From Gemmatimonadaceae bacterium (GTDB taxonomy: Bacteria; Gemmatimonadota; Gemmatimonadetes; Gemmatimonadales; Gemmatimonadaceae), in the NCBI GenBank assembly GCA_025358925.1, contig JANYHT010000039.1:62001-126000 (forward strand): a stretch of 64,000 bases of DNA, given 5' to 3'. The notes beneath the pieces were generated by a model. It was not told the DNA's origin. It worked only from the letters and a program-made list of their open reading frames with translations, and searched no databases. The translations under genes were made by a program, and so were the position numbers. Of this stretch, positions 35,408 to 44,458 are shown piece by piece (position 1 is the first letter of the stretch; every line of letters begins with the position of its first letter).

Positions 35408-37113
35408 GTGCCGCCTCGCAGCGCGCGTGCAACGGCACTGCGTACCACCACATCCTTCGTTTCGACGGCGCGCTGCAGCGCACTTGTCGCCGCGATAGAG
35501 CCAATCAGCCCGAGGGCGCGCGCGGCACACGCGCGAACCTCAGCAGGCTCGCGTGCACCGAGGAGTCCGCGGGCATTCAAAAGCGTGTCGAGTTCGGCGA
35601 CTCCGGCGTCGCCACACAACGTGCCGTACGCTTCAAACAACGCCATCTTTTCCCCAAGGTCGGCATCACGCACTTCTTTCCGTCGAATGGCCTGCGCGAG
35701 TTTCGGCAAGGCGCCCGCGTGCTTGCGCGATGCGACGCAACGGAGCGCCGCGACGCGCACATCACGATCCGTATCATCAATCCCGCGTTCAAGCGCTTGC
35801 AGCGCGCCTGGTGAGCCAATGTCGGCGAGAGCGGCGACCGCGTCAGCACGAAGCTTTGCATCGGATCCGCGTAGAATGCGTGCGAGGCCCGGCACGGCCG
35901 CCGGGGTCGCGAGCTGTGCCGCCACGCGGAGTGCGCCGCGGACGACGCTTTCGTCTGTGTGTTCGAGCAGGCGCGCTAGCTCCGCCGTGTGGGCGCCGGC
36001 TAACCGCAGCGACGCACGCTCGATCGCCGCGCGTGCCGGTGACGACGGTGCTGAACCAAGCCACGACAGTAGCGGAATGAGCGCGGTTGCCCGTAGCTCC
36101 GCGAACACGCCTTCGAGTAGCGATGCGACAGGTGTGCGAGCGCTATCATCCAGCGCCTGCAACATTTGCGACATGACCGCAGTCTCGCTGAGGCGTGCGG
36201 GCAGCGCATCCAGCGCTTCAATCACTGCGGCATCGACGGCCGGTGAGCGACGCGTGCCGGCACTCTCACGCAATGCATAGGACACGAGTTCGTATTCACC
36301 AAGCGAAAGAAAGTCGAGCATGAGCAGATCGATGTGATGCACGGCGTCGAGTTGTGCCTTACGCGTGACGGGCGAGTCAACGATATCGAACAGAATGATC
36401 AACGCTTGCTTGCGCGCGTCGTCGGCATACTCACGTTTTAATTCGTCTTGCAGATAACTGACCTCCCGCGCATCTAAAAAATACAGGGTTGAGTCGAAGT
36501 CTTCCGTGCGCAAAAGTCCACTGGGCGGACCGTCGCCTGGCGCGGTGGTTTCGGCCGCCGGAACCGCCAATGGTGCGACGCCACCACCCCACGTCGCCAC
36601 ACCCGCCCGATCACCGTTCCGGTCGATACTCAATGTTGGAAGGTCGACGGCGCCACCGCTTTCCACGTGACGGTACTCAAACGCCGATAGGTCGGCGAGC
36701 CACAGGAGCGTAACCAGATCGTCTTCATCCTGCGATGCTGTTCGCGCGTGATGAAACACGCCAAGCAGCGTGTCGAGGTCAGCGTTCTCGAAACCATTGC
36801 TAAAAGACAATGCGCGAAGCCCATCGCGATACAACAACCACGGTAACCCTTCGGATCCGCGTTCGGCGTCGTGATACACCACGCGATCTTCCCACACGAA
36901 CTGTGCTTCGCGCACCTGAAGTTCGAGAGGGTTCGCGTAACGCCACACTTTGCCGAACGCCACGCGCGCCTGTTCAACTGACGCGGCTCTTGTTGGACTA
37001 TTCGCCAAATACATTTGCGTGGCGCGCAACGCTTTCGCAAAGGCGCGCAACGCATCTTCAACCGCAGCGACGGCTTGCGGCGAAAGCTCCAGGTCGTCGA
37101 TCGCCGTGGTCAC
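35404..37113 (-). CDS. HEAT-repeat protein embedded in the trp operon
   Basis: The 569-residue protein starts at GTG 37113, overlapping the trpB stop (GTGA). Residues 15-125 are a module ([20 protein letters not shown], and [19 protein letters not shown]) that also occurs in the next gene. A linker follows, then from about residue 235 helical repeats ending in clear HEAT units ([40 protein letters not shown], and further copies to residue 565). HEAT arrays bind proteins. It has no enzyme motif or membrane segment. Its position and shared module suggest that it works with the HD-GYP protein. Confidence 0.8.
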   Translation of the reverse strand: MTTAIDDLELSPQAVAAVEDALRAFAKALRATQMYLANSPTRAASVEQARVAFGKVWRYANPLELQVREAQFVWEDRVVYHDAERGSEGLPWLLYRDGLRALSFSNGFENADLDTLLGVFHHARTASQDEDDLVTLLWLADLSAFEYRHVESGGAVDLPTLSIDRNGDRAGVATWGGGVAPLAVPAAETTAPGDGPPSGLLRTEDFDSTLYFLDAREVSYLQDELKREYADDARKQALIILFDIVDSPVTRKAQLDAVHHIDLLMLDFLSLGEYELVSYALRESAGTRRSPAVDAAVIEALDALPARLSETAVMSQMLQALDDSARTPVASLLEGVFAELRATALIPLLSWLGSAPSSPARAAIERASLRLAGAHTAELARLLEHTDESVVRGALRVAAQLATPAAVPGLARILRGSDAKLRADAVAALADIGSPGALQALERGIDDTDRDVRVAALRCVASRKHAGALPKLAQAIRRKEVRDADLGEKMALFEAYGTLCGDAGVAELDTLLNARGLLGAREPAEVRACAARALGLIGSIAATSALQRAVETKDVVVRSAVARALRGGT

Positions 37114-38312
37114 GCTGGCGGCAGTTCGTACTGGCTAATGGTGGCCACATCTTTGTCCCCGCGTCCACTCACGCAGATGAGCACTGGCTCGTTCTCGCTC
37201 CACCGACCTGCCTCGCGCTCCACCCACGCGACCGCGTGTGCCGTTTCGAGCGCCGGAATAATGCCTTCGAGGCGACTGAGAATGGACACGCCTTTCAGCG
37301 CTTCGGTGTCGGTGATTGAGACATATTCCGCGCGTCCCGTGTCGTGCAACCATGCATGCTCAGGCCCAACACCAGGATAATCCAAACCGGCCGAAATCGA
37401 GTGTGCGGGATGTATTTGTCCGTTCGCATCCTGCAGAAGGTAGCTCAACGCCCCATGCAGCACGCCGGGCGTGCCTTTGGTGATCGACGCACTGTGACGC
37501 TCAGTGTGCAGCCCTTCTCCGGCGGCCTCGACGCCAACCAACTCGACGTCTAGGTCGGTGACGAATCCCGCAAACATACCCATCGCATTCGACCCTCCAC
37601 CCACGCAGGCCACGACGGTTTTCGGGAGGACGCCAGCACGCGCGAGCATTTGTGCGCGCGACTCTCGGCCGATGACGGATTGGAATTCACGCACCATGCG
37701 CGGATACGGTGCCGGACCAACGACGGATCCAATGATGTAGTGACTGTGATTGACCGATGTAACCCAATCGCGAATCGCCTCACTCGTCGCGTCCTTCAGT
37801 GTCCGGGTGCCCGATGACACCGGCACCACCGTAGCGCCAAGAAGTCGCATCCGAAACACGTTCAACTGTTGTCGCGCCATGTCTTCTTCGCCCATGTACA
37901 CGACACATTCCAAACCGAAACGCGCGCAGATCGTTGCCGTCGCCACACCGTGTTGTCCGGCTCCCGTTTCCGCAATAATGCGATGTTTGCCCATGCGACG
38001 CGCGAGAATCGCCTGCGCGACCGTGTTATTGATCTTGTGTGCGCCGGTGTGATTTAAATCTTCGCGTTTCAACCAAACGGGCGCGCCGATACGCGCCGAA
38101 AGCCGCGGCGCGAAACTAAGTGCCGTTGGCCGTCCGACATATTCGTGCAACAGTCCGTCGAGCTCCGCTTTGAACACGGGGTCTGCTTGCGCGGTTGCGA
38201 ACGCGACCTCCAACTCATCCAACGCCGGAATGAGCGTTTCGGGCACGTAGCGGCCACCAAACGGACCGAATCGATCGGATGCGGTTATCGCTAACGTCTC
38301 TGCTGTTGTCAC
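37110..38312 (-). CDS. trpB: Tryptophan synthase beta chain
   Basis: The 400-residue PLP enzyme has the PLP lysine in [20 protein letters not shown], the glutamate/glycine-rich [13 protein letters not shown] phosphate-binding loop, and [20 protein letters not shown], all of the classic TrpB1 type. It condenses indole with serine. GTG 38312 overlaps the trpF stop, and its own stop overlaps the HEAT gene start, so it is part of a fully coupled trpC-trpF-trpB-HEAT-HD-GYP-trpA run. Confidence 0.97.
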   Translation of the reverse strand: MTTAETLAITASDRFGPFGGRYVPETLIPALDELEVAFATAQADPVFKAELDGLLHEYVGRPTALSFAPRLSARIGAPVWLKREDLNHTGAHKINNTVAQAILARRMGKHRIIAETGAGQHGVATATICARFGLECVVYMGEEDMARQQLNVFRMRLLGATVVPVSSGTRTLKDATSEAIRDWVTSVNHSHYIIGSVVGPAPYPRMVREFQSVIGRESRAQMLARAGVLPKTVVACVGGGSNAMGMFAGFVTDLDVELVGVEAAGEGLHTERHSASITKGTPGVLHGALSYLLQDANGQIHPAHSISAGLDYPGVGPEHAWLHDTGRAEYVSITDTEALKGVSILSRLEGIIPALETAHAVAWVEREAGRWSENEPVLICVSGRGDKDVATISQYELPPA

Positions 38313-38968
38313 CGACTCTCCATCGCGGCATGCACCGCCGACACGAACTGTTGCACTGCTTCCGGATTCTTCACACCGGGCTTGATCTCCACACCGGAAG
38401 ATACGTCCACAACATCGGGCGCGAGGAGTCGAATTGCTTCGACGACATTACTTGGACGCAATCCGCCGGCAAGAACAATGCGCAGCGATGGAATTGCGTT
38501 ACGTAAAGCCGCGAGTTGCGAGACCAGTCCAGACCAATCAAGTGCAACTCCGGTGCCGCCCAATTGCCCGGGTACTTTGGCATCGAGGACCAACCACCCC
38601 GCCGCGGCTGCCAAGAATTCCGTATCGAGGGGCAACGTGCTCCCATCAAGCCTGATCACGGGCCACACGGTACACCCGGTTGCGGCAATGAGACGCGCTA
38701 TTGCCTCGCTGGACGTCGTGCCGTGCAACTGAATCACGTCCAAAGAAAGCGCCTGCGCGATAGCAATAATTTCAGCTTCCGATTGCGCATCGAAAACGGC
38801 CACTCGTCGCACACCGTGACGAAGCGCACGCAGCACGTGACCGGCGCGGCCAACATCGAGCAGCCGCGGCCCGCTCGCGAGGATGACGCCCACGTAGGCC
38901 GCACCGCATTCCGCCGCAAACATCGCATCTTCCGCACGCGTAATCCCACAAATTTTGACGGCGGTCAT
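38309..38968 (-). CDS. trpF: Phosphoribosylanthranilate isomerase
   Basis: The 219-residue TIM barrel has the N-terminal catalytic [11 protein letters not shown] (general base Cys), [21 protein letters not shown] (general acid Asp) and [15 protein letters not shown]. It performs the Amadori rearrangement of phosphoribosylanthranilate. ATG 38968 overlaps the trpC stop (ATGA), and its stop overlaps trpB (GTGA). Confidence 0.96.
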   Translation of the reverse strand: MTAVKICGITRAEDAMFAAECGAAYVGVILASGPRLLDVGRAGHVLRALRHGVRRVAVFDAQSEAEIIAIAQALSLDVIQLHGTTSSEAIARLIAATGCTVWPVIRLDGSTLPLDTEFLAAAAGWLVLDAKVPGQLGGTGVALDWSGLVSQLAALRNAIPSLRIVLAGGLRPSNVVEAIRLLAPDVVDVSSGVEIKPGVKNPEAVQQFVSAVHAAMESR

Positions 38969-39759
38969 CGCTCGTGTCGGTGGATCGACGATAGCGCGCG
39001 AACGGCCGTGGCGGGATCATGCGAGGCAGAAATTGCGCTGCCAACCAAAATCGCGTCGGCACCCGCGAGCGCCGACGGCAGTACATCGCCCTTGTCCCGC
39101 ATCCCACTTTCGGCCACGGCAACGCAGTACCGCGGAATAAGTGGAATAATTCGCGGCGCGGTGCTTGGATCGATCACGAGGCTCTCGAGGTTGCGATTAT
39201 TGACCCCAATCACTTGTGCATTGACCTGCAGCGCGAGGTCAAGTTCCCGCTCGTCGCGTATTTCGACCAAGACTTCAAGTCCCGTCTCCGCCATCGCGTC
39301 CATCAGTTCGCGAAGGAGCTCGGGCGACAGCGCGCGAACAATCAGCAGGACGGCTGACGCGCCTGCGAGCCGAGCCTCCCAGAGTTGTACCGGGTGTACC
39401 AGGAAATCCTTCCGAATGACAGGCACCGTGACTTGGCGGGTAACGTCGCGCAGATCCGTCAGACTACCGCCAAAACGTTGCGGTTCGGTGAGCACCGAAA
39501 TGGCGGCCGCTCCACCATTCACGTATTCCGCCGCTTGCGCAGCGGCGTCAAGATTGAGCGCGATCACCCCTTTGGACGGTGACGAGCGCTTCACCTCGGC
39601 GATGACCCGTACCGTCGAGCCGCGCAGCGTTTGGGCGAAGGGCGGTGGTGGCGGCAGATCGTGGACTGCAGCGCGCAACTCATGGACACGAGCGGCGACA
39701 ATCGCCGCGCGTTGGTGCGATGCGGCGGTAAGCTCTCCTAGGGTGCCAGTGGGAGGCAT
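38965..39759 (-). CDS. trpC: Indole-3-glycerol phosphate synthase
   Basis: ATG 39759 gives 264 residues; the upstream open frame runs into the lexA gene and is not used. The barrel has IAEVKRSSPSKGVI (catalytic Lys), SVLTEPQRFGGSL, PVIRKDFLVHPVQLWEARLA, VEIRDERELDLAL, VIGVNNRNLESLVID and VAESGM, all textbook TrpC. It closes the indole ring. It is the first gene of the main trp run and faces lexA across a 142-base divergent region. Confidence 0.96.
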   Translation of the reverse strand: MPPTGTLGELTAASHQRAAIVAARVHELRAAVHDLPPPPPFAQTLRGSTVRVIAEVKRSSPSKGVIALNLDAAAQAAEYVNGGAAAISVLTEPQRFGGSLTDLRDVTRQVTVPVIRKDFLVHPVQLWEARLAGASAVLLIVRALSPELLRELMDAMAETGLEVLVEIRDERELDLALQVNAQVIGVNNRNLESLVIDPSTAPRIIPLIPRYCVAVAESGMRDKGDVLPSALAGADAILVGSAISASHDPATAVRALSSIHRHER

Positions 39760-39783
39760 CCAAGGGGCGCTCGAAAAAAATGC

Positions 39784-39812
39784 TTGCACTTCGGCCTGTC
39801 TTCGGTTAGCGT
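39784..39812 (+). promoter_or_regulatory. Predicted lexA promoter
   Basis: TTGCAC (39784-39789) and TAGCGT (39807-39812) are spaced by 17 bases, about 90 bases upstream of the lexA ATG. A short GC-rich inverted repeat (CCCC...GGGG around 39822-39834) follows in the leader. A LexA operator is expected here, but I cannot point to a convincing palindrome. The same intergenic region must drive trpC on the other strand. Confidence 0.35.
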
Positions 39813-39901
39813 GGATTTGGCCCCTTTTCGGGGTCCCGAGTACGGAGCGTGATTCGACGCTTATCGGGTATTCGGTGTGTTCGACCTCATCTGGAGGCGC
39901 C

Positions 39902-40510
39902 ATGTCGCTCACGAAGCGCCAGCGGGAGATTTTGTCGTTCCTGTCCGAATACAACGAAGCAAATGGCTACGCGCCAAGTTTCGAAGAAATCGCGTCGCAG
40001 TTCAACTATAACTCGCTTGCGACCGTTCATGAGCATCTCTCCAATCTCGAACGCAAGGGCTACATCAAGCGGTCGTACAACGAGAGCCGCGCAATCGAAA
40101 TTTTGCCGTCGGAAGTGTATCAGCGCGCGGTCGAGCTGCCACTCCTCGGCACGGTGGCTGCCGGCGCCCCAATCGAAGCGATGACGTCAGGCGAAACGAT
40201 GGCCGTTCCCGACGGTTTCTTACGTCGAAACGGCAGCCACTATGTGTTGCGTGTACGTGGCGAGTCGATGATCGAGGAGCAGATTCGCGATGGCGACTAT
40301 GTCGTGATTAACGATCGGCAAACGGCGGACAACGGGGAGATGGTCATCGCATTGCTCGACAACGCGGGGGCCACGGTTAAGCGCTACTATCGGGAGCGCG
40401 ATGGTCGCATTCGGCTACAGCCGGCCAACGAAACGATGTCACCGTTGTACGTACACGAAGACGACATTCGCATTCAGGGCATCGTTGTTGGAGTGCTGCG
40501 GCGCTACTAG
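39902..40510 (+). CDS. lexA: LexA repressor / S24 self-cleaving protease
   Basis: ATG 39902 has a GGAGG box seven bases upstream and gives 202 residues; longer upstream reading is antisense to trpC and trpF. The N-terminal winged helix starts SLTKRQREILSFLSEYNEAN. The self-cleavage site is Ala87-Gly88 (GTVAAGAPIEA), the catalytic Ser122 is in RGESMIEEQI and Lys160 in GATVKRYYRE. LexA represses SOS genes and cleaves itself when RecA filaments form. It lies between trpD and trpC on the opposite strand, seven bases from the trpD stop. Confidence 0.95.
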   Translation: MSLTKRQREILSFLSEYNEANGYAPSFEEIASQFNYNSLATVHEHLSNLERKGYIKRSYNESRAIEILPSEVYQRAVELPLLGTVAAGAPIEAMTSGETMAVPDGFLRRNGSHYVLRVRGESMIEEQIRDGDYVVINDRQTADNGEMVIALLDNAGATVKRYYRERDGRIRLQPANETMSPLYVHEDDIRIQGIVVGVLRRY

Positions 40511-40517
40511 TTGGCCT

Positions 40518-41561
40518 CTAGATCAGGCCGGCGGCTCGACGTGAGGCAAGTCGCAACCGCGTCAACGCGGTCGCACCCGCGCCCGACGTGAGCGCAGCGC
40601 GCGTGCTCGCAACGGCGTCAGCGTACGTCGGACTGCGTCCGCTTACGTAGTACGCTGCTGCGGCATTGAGCAGCACGGCCGCGCGCGCACCGGGCGGACC
40701 GTCGCCTTGCAATACGCGTTCGATGATCGCGGCGTTCTCGGCGGGGTCGCCGCCCCGCAAGTCTTCGGCGCGCACATGCGAAATCTCTGCTACGCGCGGA
40801 TCGATTTCCCAATACGTCGTGGTCCCGTTCTCGACTTCGGCCACGGCCGTTACGCCGAGCGGCGAAATTTCGTCGAGCCCAGGTTCGCCGTGCACCACCA
40901 TGGCGCGTCGCGCGCCGAGGACCGCGAGCGCGTCTGCGAGCAACTCTAACCGCCCGCGCTCGGCGACACCCACCACTTGGCGACCGGCGCGCGCTGGGTT
41001 GGCGAGCGGCCCGACGATATTCATAACCGTAGGAATGGCGAGTTCACGCCGCACCGGACCCACGTGGCGCAACGCGGGATGCATCAGCGGCGCAAACATG
41101 AACACAATGCCGGCTTCGGCGAGCGTCGCGGCCATGGCTGCCGGCGTGGTCTCAATCACCACACCGAGCGCCTCGAGCACGTCCGCGCTGCCGGAACGGG
41201 ACGTGAACGAACGATTGCCATGCTTCGCCACGCGCACACCCATCCCTGCCGCCACGAGTGCAGCGGCCGTGGAAATATTGAACGTTGTCAGCGCGCCACC
41301 GCCAGTCCCGCACGTGTCGACCAAATCCTCCGGGTTGGTGGTCGGCAACACGATCATCGCGTTACGCAAAGCTTCGACGACGCCTGCCACCTCGGCCGCA
41401 GTCTCGCCCTTCACACGAAGGGCCATGAGAATAGCCGCAACTTGGGCGGGCGTGCCCTCACCACGCATGATCACCCCAAACGCGCTGGTGAGCGACGCGG
41501 CATCGAGCGACTCATGCGCGGCCAGCCGACGAATCGCCGTCGTCAGCGCATCAGTTGACAC
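40518..41561 (-). CDS. trpD: Anthranilate phosphoribosyltransferase
   Basis: The 347-residue product has the phosphoribosyl-binding motif DTCGTGGGALTTFNISTAAA, KHGNRSFTSRSGSADVLEAL, FMFAPLMHPALRHVGPVRRE and TVMNIVGPLANPA. It attaches ribose phosphate from PRPP to anthranilate. Its start overlaps the upstream GAF gene by 11 bases. The rest of the trp genes lie 760 bases downstream beyond the oppositely oriented lexA. trpE and trpG are not in the window. Confidence 0.96.
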   Translation of the reverse strand: MSTDALTTAIRRLAAHESLDAASLTSAFGVIMRGEGTPAQVAAILMALRVKGETAAEVAGVVEALRNAMIVLPTTNPEDLVDTCGTGGGALTTFNISTAAALVAAGMGVRVAKHGNRSFTSRSGSADVLEALGVVIETTPAAMAATLAEAGIVFMFAPLMHPALRHVGPVRRELAIPTVMNIVGPLANPARAGRQVVGVAERGRLELLADALAVLGARRAMVVHGEPGLDEISPLGVTAVAEVENGTTTYWEIDPRVAEISHVRAEDLRGGDPAENAAIIERVLQGDGPPGARAAVLLNAAAAYYVSGRSPTYADAVASTRAALTSGAGATALTRLRLASRRAAGLI

Positions 41562-42861
41562 GCATTACCTGCAGCAGTCGTTCAGCCAATGCATTGCGGG
41601 ACGCGACCAGCGAGATCACCAGTCCGAGCAGTCGCACGCGCTCCACGTCTTCGTCGGTATACACGCCACGCTGTGCGCGGTTCGTAAGATTCAACACACC
41701 GACCAACTCGTCGTGATACACGAGTGGAAAACTGATGAAACTCCCCGTCGTAAAAAATTGATCGCGTAGCAGCGGATGCTGCGCCGCCTCCCGTACATCC
41801 TGCACCAATAATGGTTCGCGCGCTGCTGCTACGCGGCCCGCTACGCCTTCTCCAATGCGAATGCGCATTCCTTCGATGATGTGGGGTGCGATGCCACGCG
41901 CCGCCGCGAGGTACAAATACTCGGGGTCGGGGCTGCGCAGCATGAGCGAACAGCGTTGCGCTTGCATATCATCGCCGACCAACGCCAAGAGCCCATCAAC
42001 CAACGTACGTGCATCGCGCGTGGTTGCATCGAGGGACAGCACGCGATCCACGAGGTAGAGCGTTCGTGTACGCTGCCTCAGTGCCTCACTGCGTCGATGC
42101 AATTCAATATGTGCCTGCTCAAGTTGCCCGACGGCCGCCGTAAGCTGTTGGTCGGTCAGTTCCGCGCGACGAATCGCACGGCGCGCCTCTTCGCTCGCTC
42201 GCGCTGCGTCGGCTTGCAGCGCAATCGAGGTTGCCACGTCGAGCACGGATGTGTCGCGCGGCGTATCGCGCACCACGCGGAGCTCCGATTCCAACGCGCC
42301 GAGTCGCCGTACGTATTCCCCATGCACACGCTGCGTAACGTCCTCAAGCGTGCGCACCGCCTCCTCCCGTGCATCGCGCTCCGCGAGACGACCAAACGCC
42401 AAATCGAACAACGCAATGGCTGGCGCGAGTCGATCGGTTGTTCGTGTGCCGAAGATCTTCCGCGGTTCATACAGCGCCAAGACGGCAGCGAGTGATCCTT
42501 CAATTCGCAAACCGCGGAGCGCGAGGACACCACCGTCCAACGGTGTCGCAAATCCGAAAAGGCGCGCATAGTCAGCCGACTTATCCGTGACGTCCACGAA
42601 TTGCGCGCCCACCGTCACTTTGCTGCGCAACGGCTCCGGCAAGTGGTCCAATGTCGTTTCAATGGACGACCGGGCGATCTGACCACCGACCGGGGACAAA
42701 CGCTCGCGCAGCATATCACGTCGTGCGTCGTAATGCACAAACGCGCAGACGGCGCCGCGATCAAGATCAGCCAGACATTCGCCGAGCGCGATGAGCGCGC
42801 CGTCGAGATCGGAAATGGCCCCAAGAGCGTGGGCGAGCGAGGCGAGAGAACGAGGAGGCAT
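41551..42861 (-). CDS. Double GAF-domain protein with central coiled coil
   Basis: The 436-residue protein has a first GAF-like region at residues 15-160 (AVCAFVHYDARRDMLRERLS, GVLALRGLRIEGSLAAVLAL), a long coiled coil at residues 170-270 (for example ASEEARRAIRRAELTDQQLT), and a second clear GAF domain at residues 285-425 (CSLMLRSPDPEYLYLAAARG, RIGEGVAGRVAAAREPLLVQ, GVLNLTNRAQRGVYTDEDVE). There is no output domain, so it probably signals through dimer or partner contacts. It overlaps trpD by 11 bases and is likely its co-translated partner. Ligand unknown. Confidence 0.8.
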   Translation of the reverse strand: MPPRSLASLAHALGAISDLDGALIALGECLADLDRGAVCAFVHYDARRDMLRERLSPVGGQIARSSIETTLDHLPEPLRSKVTVGAQFVDVTDKSADYARLFGFATPLDGGVLALRGLRIEGSLAAVLALYEPRKIFGTRTTDRLAPAIALFDLAFGRLAERDAREEAVRTLEDVTQRVHGEYVRRLGALESELRVVRDTPRDTSVLDVATSIALQADAARASEEARRAIRRAELTDQQLTAAVGQLEQAHIELHRRSEALRQRTRTLYLVDRVLSLDATTRDARTLVDGLLALVGDDMQAQRCSLMLRSPDPEYLYLAAARGIAPHIIEGMRIRIGEGVAGRVAAAREPLLVQDVREAAQHPLLRDQFFTTGSFISFPLVYHDELVGVLNLTNRAQRGVYTDEDVERVRLLGLVISLVASRNALAERLLQVMRVN

Positions 42862-42969
42862 GGACGAAATGGATCAAACAGCGACGACCGCGACCGCGCA
42901 ATGCGCGTGGTAATACTTGTTGGCGGTATGGCGCATGCAAGATCGAGCAGAATCGCCAGTGTGAGCGAG

Positions 42970-42998
42970 TTGAAGCGCGAGGGCTGTGCCTCTAACTT
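42970..42998 (+). promoter_or_regulatory. Predicted promoter of the truA-purL superoperon
   Basis: TTGAAG (42970-42975) and TAACTT (42993-42998) are 17 bases apart, and the truA ATG lies nine bases after the -10 box. The transcript would have almost no leader, and no ribosome binding site is visible. The match is moderate. Confidence 0.4.
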
Positions 42999-43007
42999 GC
43001 GCCGTCT

Positions 43008-43793
43008 ATGGACCCGCGCCCAATCCTTTTGGTAACCCAGTACGACGGAGGGCGATTCTCTGGCTGGCAGCGACAGCCATCGGCGCGCACGGTGCAAGGC
43101 GCAATGGAAGCGGTCCTCCTCAAGCTGTGTCGCGAACCGATCGCCGCGATCGGCGCAGGGCGGACTGATGCGGGCGTACATGCGCATGGGCAAGGCGTGG
43201 GTGTTCGGGTACCGTCGCAATGGACGCCTGCAGCACTCCGCAAGGCGATGAATGCGTTACTGCCCGATGATATTTGGATTGCCGACGCCTGTCGTATGGA
43301 CCCATCATTTCATCCGCGTCGCAGCGCGACGGCGCGACGGTACGGTTACCTTGTGGGCACGGATGCTGCCGCACGGTCACCGTTTCGGCGGCGATTTGAG
43401 TGGGCGATGCACCGTCCGCTCGATGTTGATGCGTTGCATGAGGAAGCCGCCGCGCTGATAGGAGAACACACGTTTCGTGCTTTCGCCGTCGCACACACGG
43501 CGCCAATCGATGATCATCATCGTTGCGTAATTCACCACGCACGCTGGATGGAACGCGATGGCGGCTGGGTCTTCGAGATAGCGGCGAATCGGTTTCTTCA
43601 TCACATGGTACGATTTCTAGTGGGCACGATGATCGACGTGGGACAAGAACGCAGGCCTCGCGGCACAATCGCGCGGCTCCTCGTTGCAGCAGACAACGCC
43701 GACACTTCCGCACCGGCACCCGCACAAGGGTTGTCGTTGCGAGAGGTGACGTATCCGTCAACGCTTTTTCTGGCCGAGCATCACACGCCATGA
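43008..43793 (+). CDS. truA: tRNA pseudouridine(38-40) synthase TruA
   Basis: The 261-residue product has catalytic Asp in AIGAGRTDAGVHAHGQ, the early LVTQYDGGRFSGWQRQP and the late FLHHMVRFLVGTMIDVGQER, all diagnostic of TruA. It isomerises uridines in the anticodon arm. It is the first gene of the chain that continues through the purine genes; its TGA overlaps the next ATG. Confidence 0.96.
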   Translation: MDPRPILLVTQYDGGRFSGWQRQPSARTVQGAMEAVLLKLCREPIAAIGAGRTDAGVHAHGQGVGVRVPSQWTPAALRKAMNALLPDDIWIADACRMDPSFHPRRSATARRYGYLVGTDAAARSPFRRRFEWAMHRPLDVDALHEEAAALIGEHTFRAFAVAHTAPIDDHHRCVIHHARWMERDGGWVFEIAANRFLHHMVRFLVGTMIDVGQERRPRGTIARLLVAADNADTSAPAPAQGLSLREVTYPSTLFLAEHHTP

Positions 43794-44458
43794 GACTTTT
43801 CCTTGCCACTGACGCGCTCGATGACGTGCGTTGGGCAACTGAACGCGGGTTGATCGACGGTGTGGTGCTCCCAGACGCCGCGCTGCGTAGCGGGTTAACC
43901 CCTGCCGACTCGCTGGCATGGCTCGCGGATTTCGCGCGCGCCGCCGCGATGCCGATCTTCGTCACGCTGAACGCGGCGTCGGCCGAACTCGCCGCCGATG
44001 AAGCCGAACAACTCGGTCGCGTTGCCGACAACGTGGTCGTGCAGTTGCCGTTCGCGGACCCGTACATCCCACTCATGCATCGGCTGGCGAGCACCGGCGT
44101 GAAAGTCGCGTCAACATTTGTTGGCTCGGCATCACAAGCCATGTTGGCGGCGCGAACGGGCGCCGCTTTTATTTTTGTAGATGTTGATCGCATTGATGCA
44201 GCGGGAGCCGATGCCTCGTCGACACTATCGCACGCACGACGCTTGTTAAATAGCGCGGCGTCCGAATCCGATTTGGTAGCCGTGTTTCCCTCGCCGGGCA
44301 CTGCACTTGCGGCTTGCGCACTCGCAGGCGCCGATGCCGCAGTGATTGGAACCGCCGCCTTACGTGCCATGATCGCGTATCCGTTTACCGAACAATCGCT
44401 CATGGATGGTGCGCGACGGCCTCCGCAGGGCGAGCGACTTCGCGCGACGTCATTGTGA
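43790..44458 (+). CDS. Transaldolase-family protein lacking catalytic residues
   Basis: ATG 43790 (ATGA overlap with truA) gives 222 residues, the size of small transaldolases/fructose-6-phosphate aldolases (FSA). The fold pattern aligns without gaps to FSA at the start: MRLFLATDAL against MELYLDTSDV, GVVLPDA against GVTTNPS and NVVVQLP against IVVKVP. STFVGSASQAMLAARTGAAF and VFPSPGTALAACALAGADAA follow the barrel. The catalytic Asp6, Asn28 and Schiff-base Lys85 of FSA are here Ala6, Pro28 and Gln85, so it cannot work as an aldolase by the usual mechanism. A binding or regulatory role is likelier. Confidence 0.78.
   Translation: MRLFLATDALDDVRWATERGLIDGVVLPDAALRSGLTPADSLAWLADFARAAAMPIFVTLNAASAELAADEAEQLGRVADNVVVQLPFADPYIPLMHRLASTGVKVASTFVGSASQAMLAARTGAAFIFVDVDRIDAAGADASSTLSHARRLLNSAASESDLVAVFPSPGTALAACALAGADAAVIGTAALRAMIAYPFTEQSLMDGARRPPQGERLRATSL

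Noticed and set aside
38516-39901. Long upstream extension of the lexA frame
   Set aside because: It is antisense to trpC and trpF, has low-complexity Arg/Ser translation, and a good ribosome binding site plus ATG at 39902 marks the true start.
39760-39901. LexA operator in front of lexA
   Set aside because: I saw no convincing palindrome of a known LexA box type; the operator of this lineage may differ, so none is annotated.
40513-40529. GGCCT-N7-AGGCC inverted repeat between lexA and trpD
   Set aside because: The stem is only five bases, with no T-run, and it lies over the trpD end; too weak to call a terminator.
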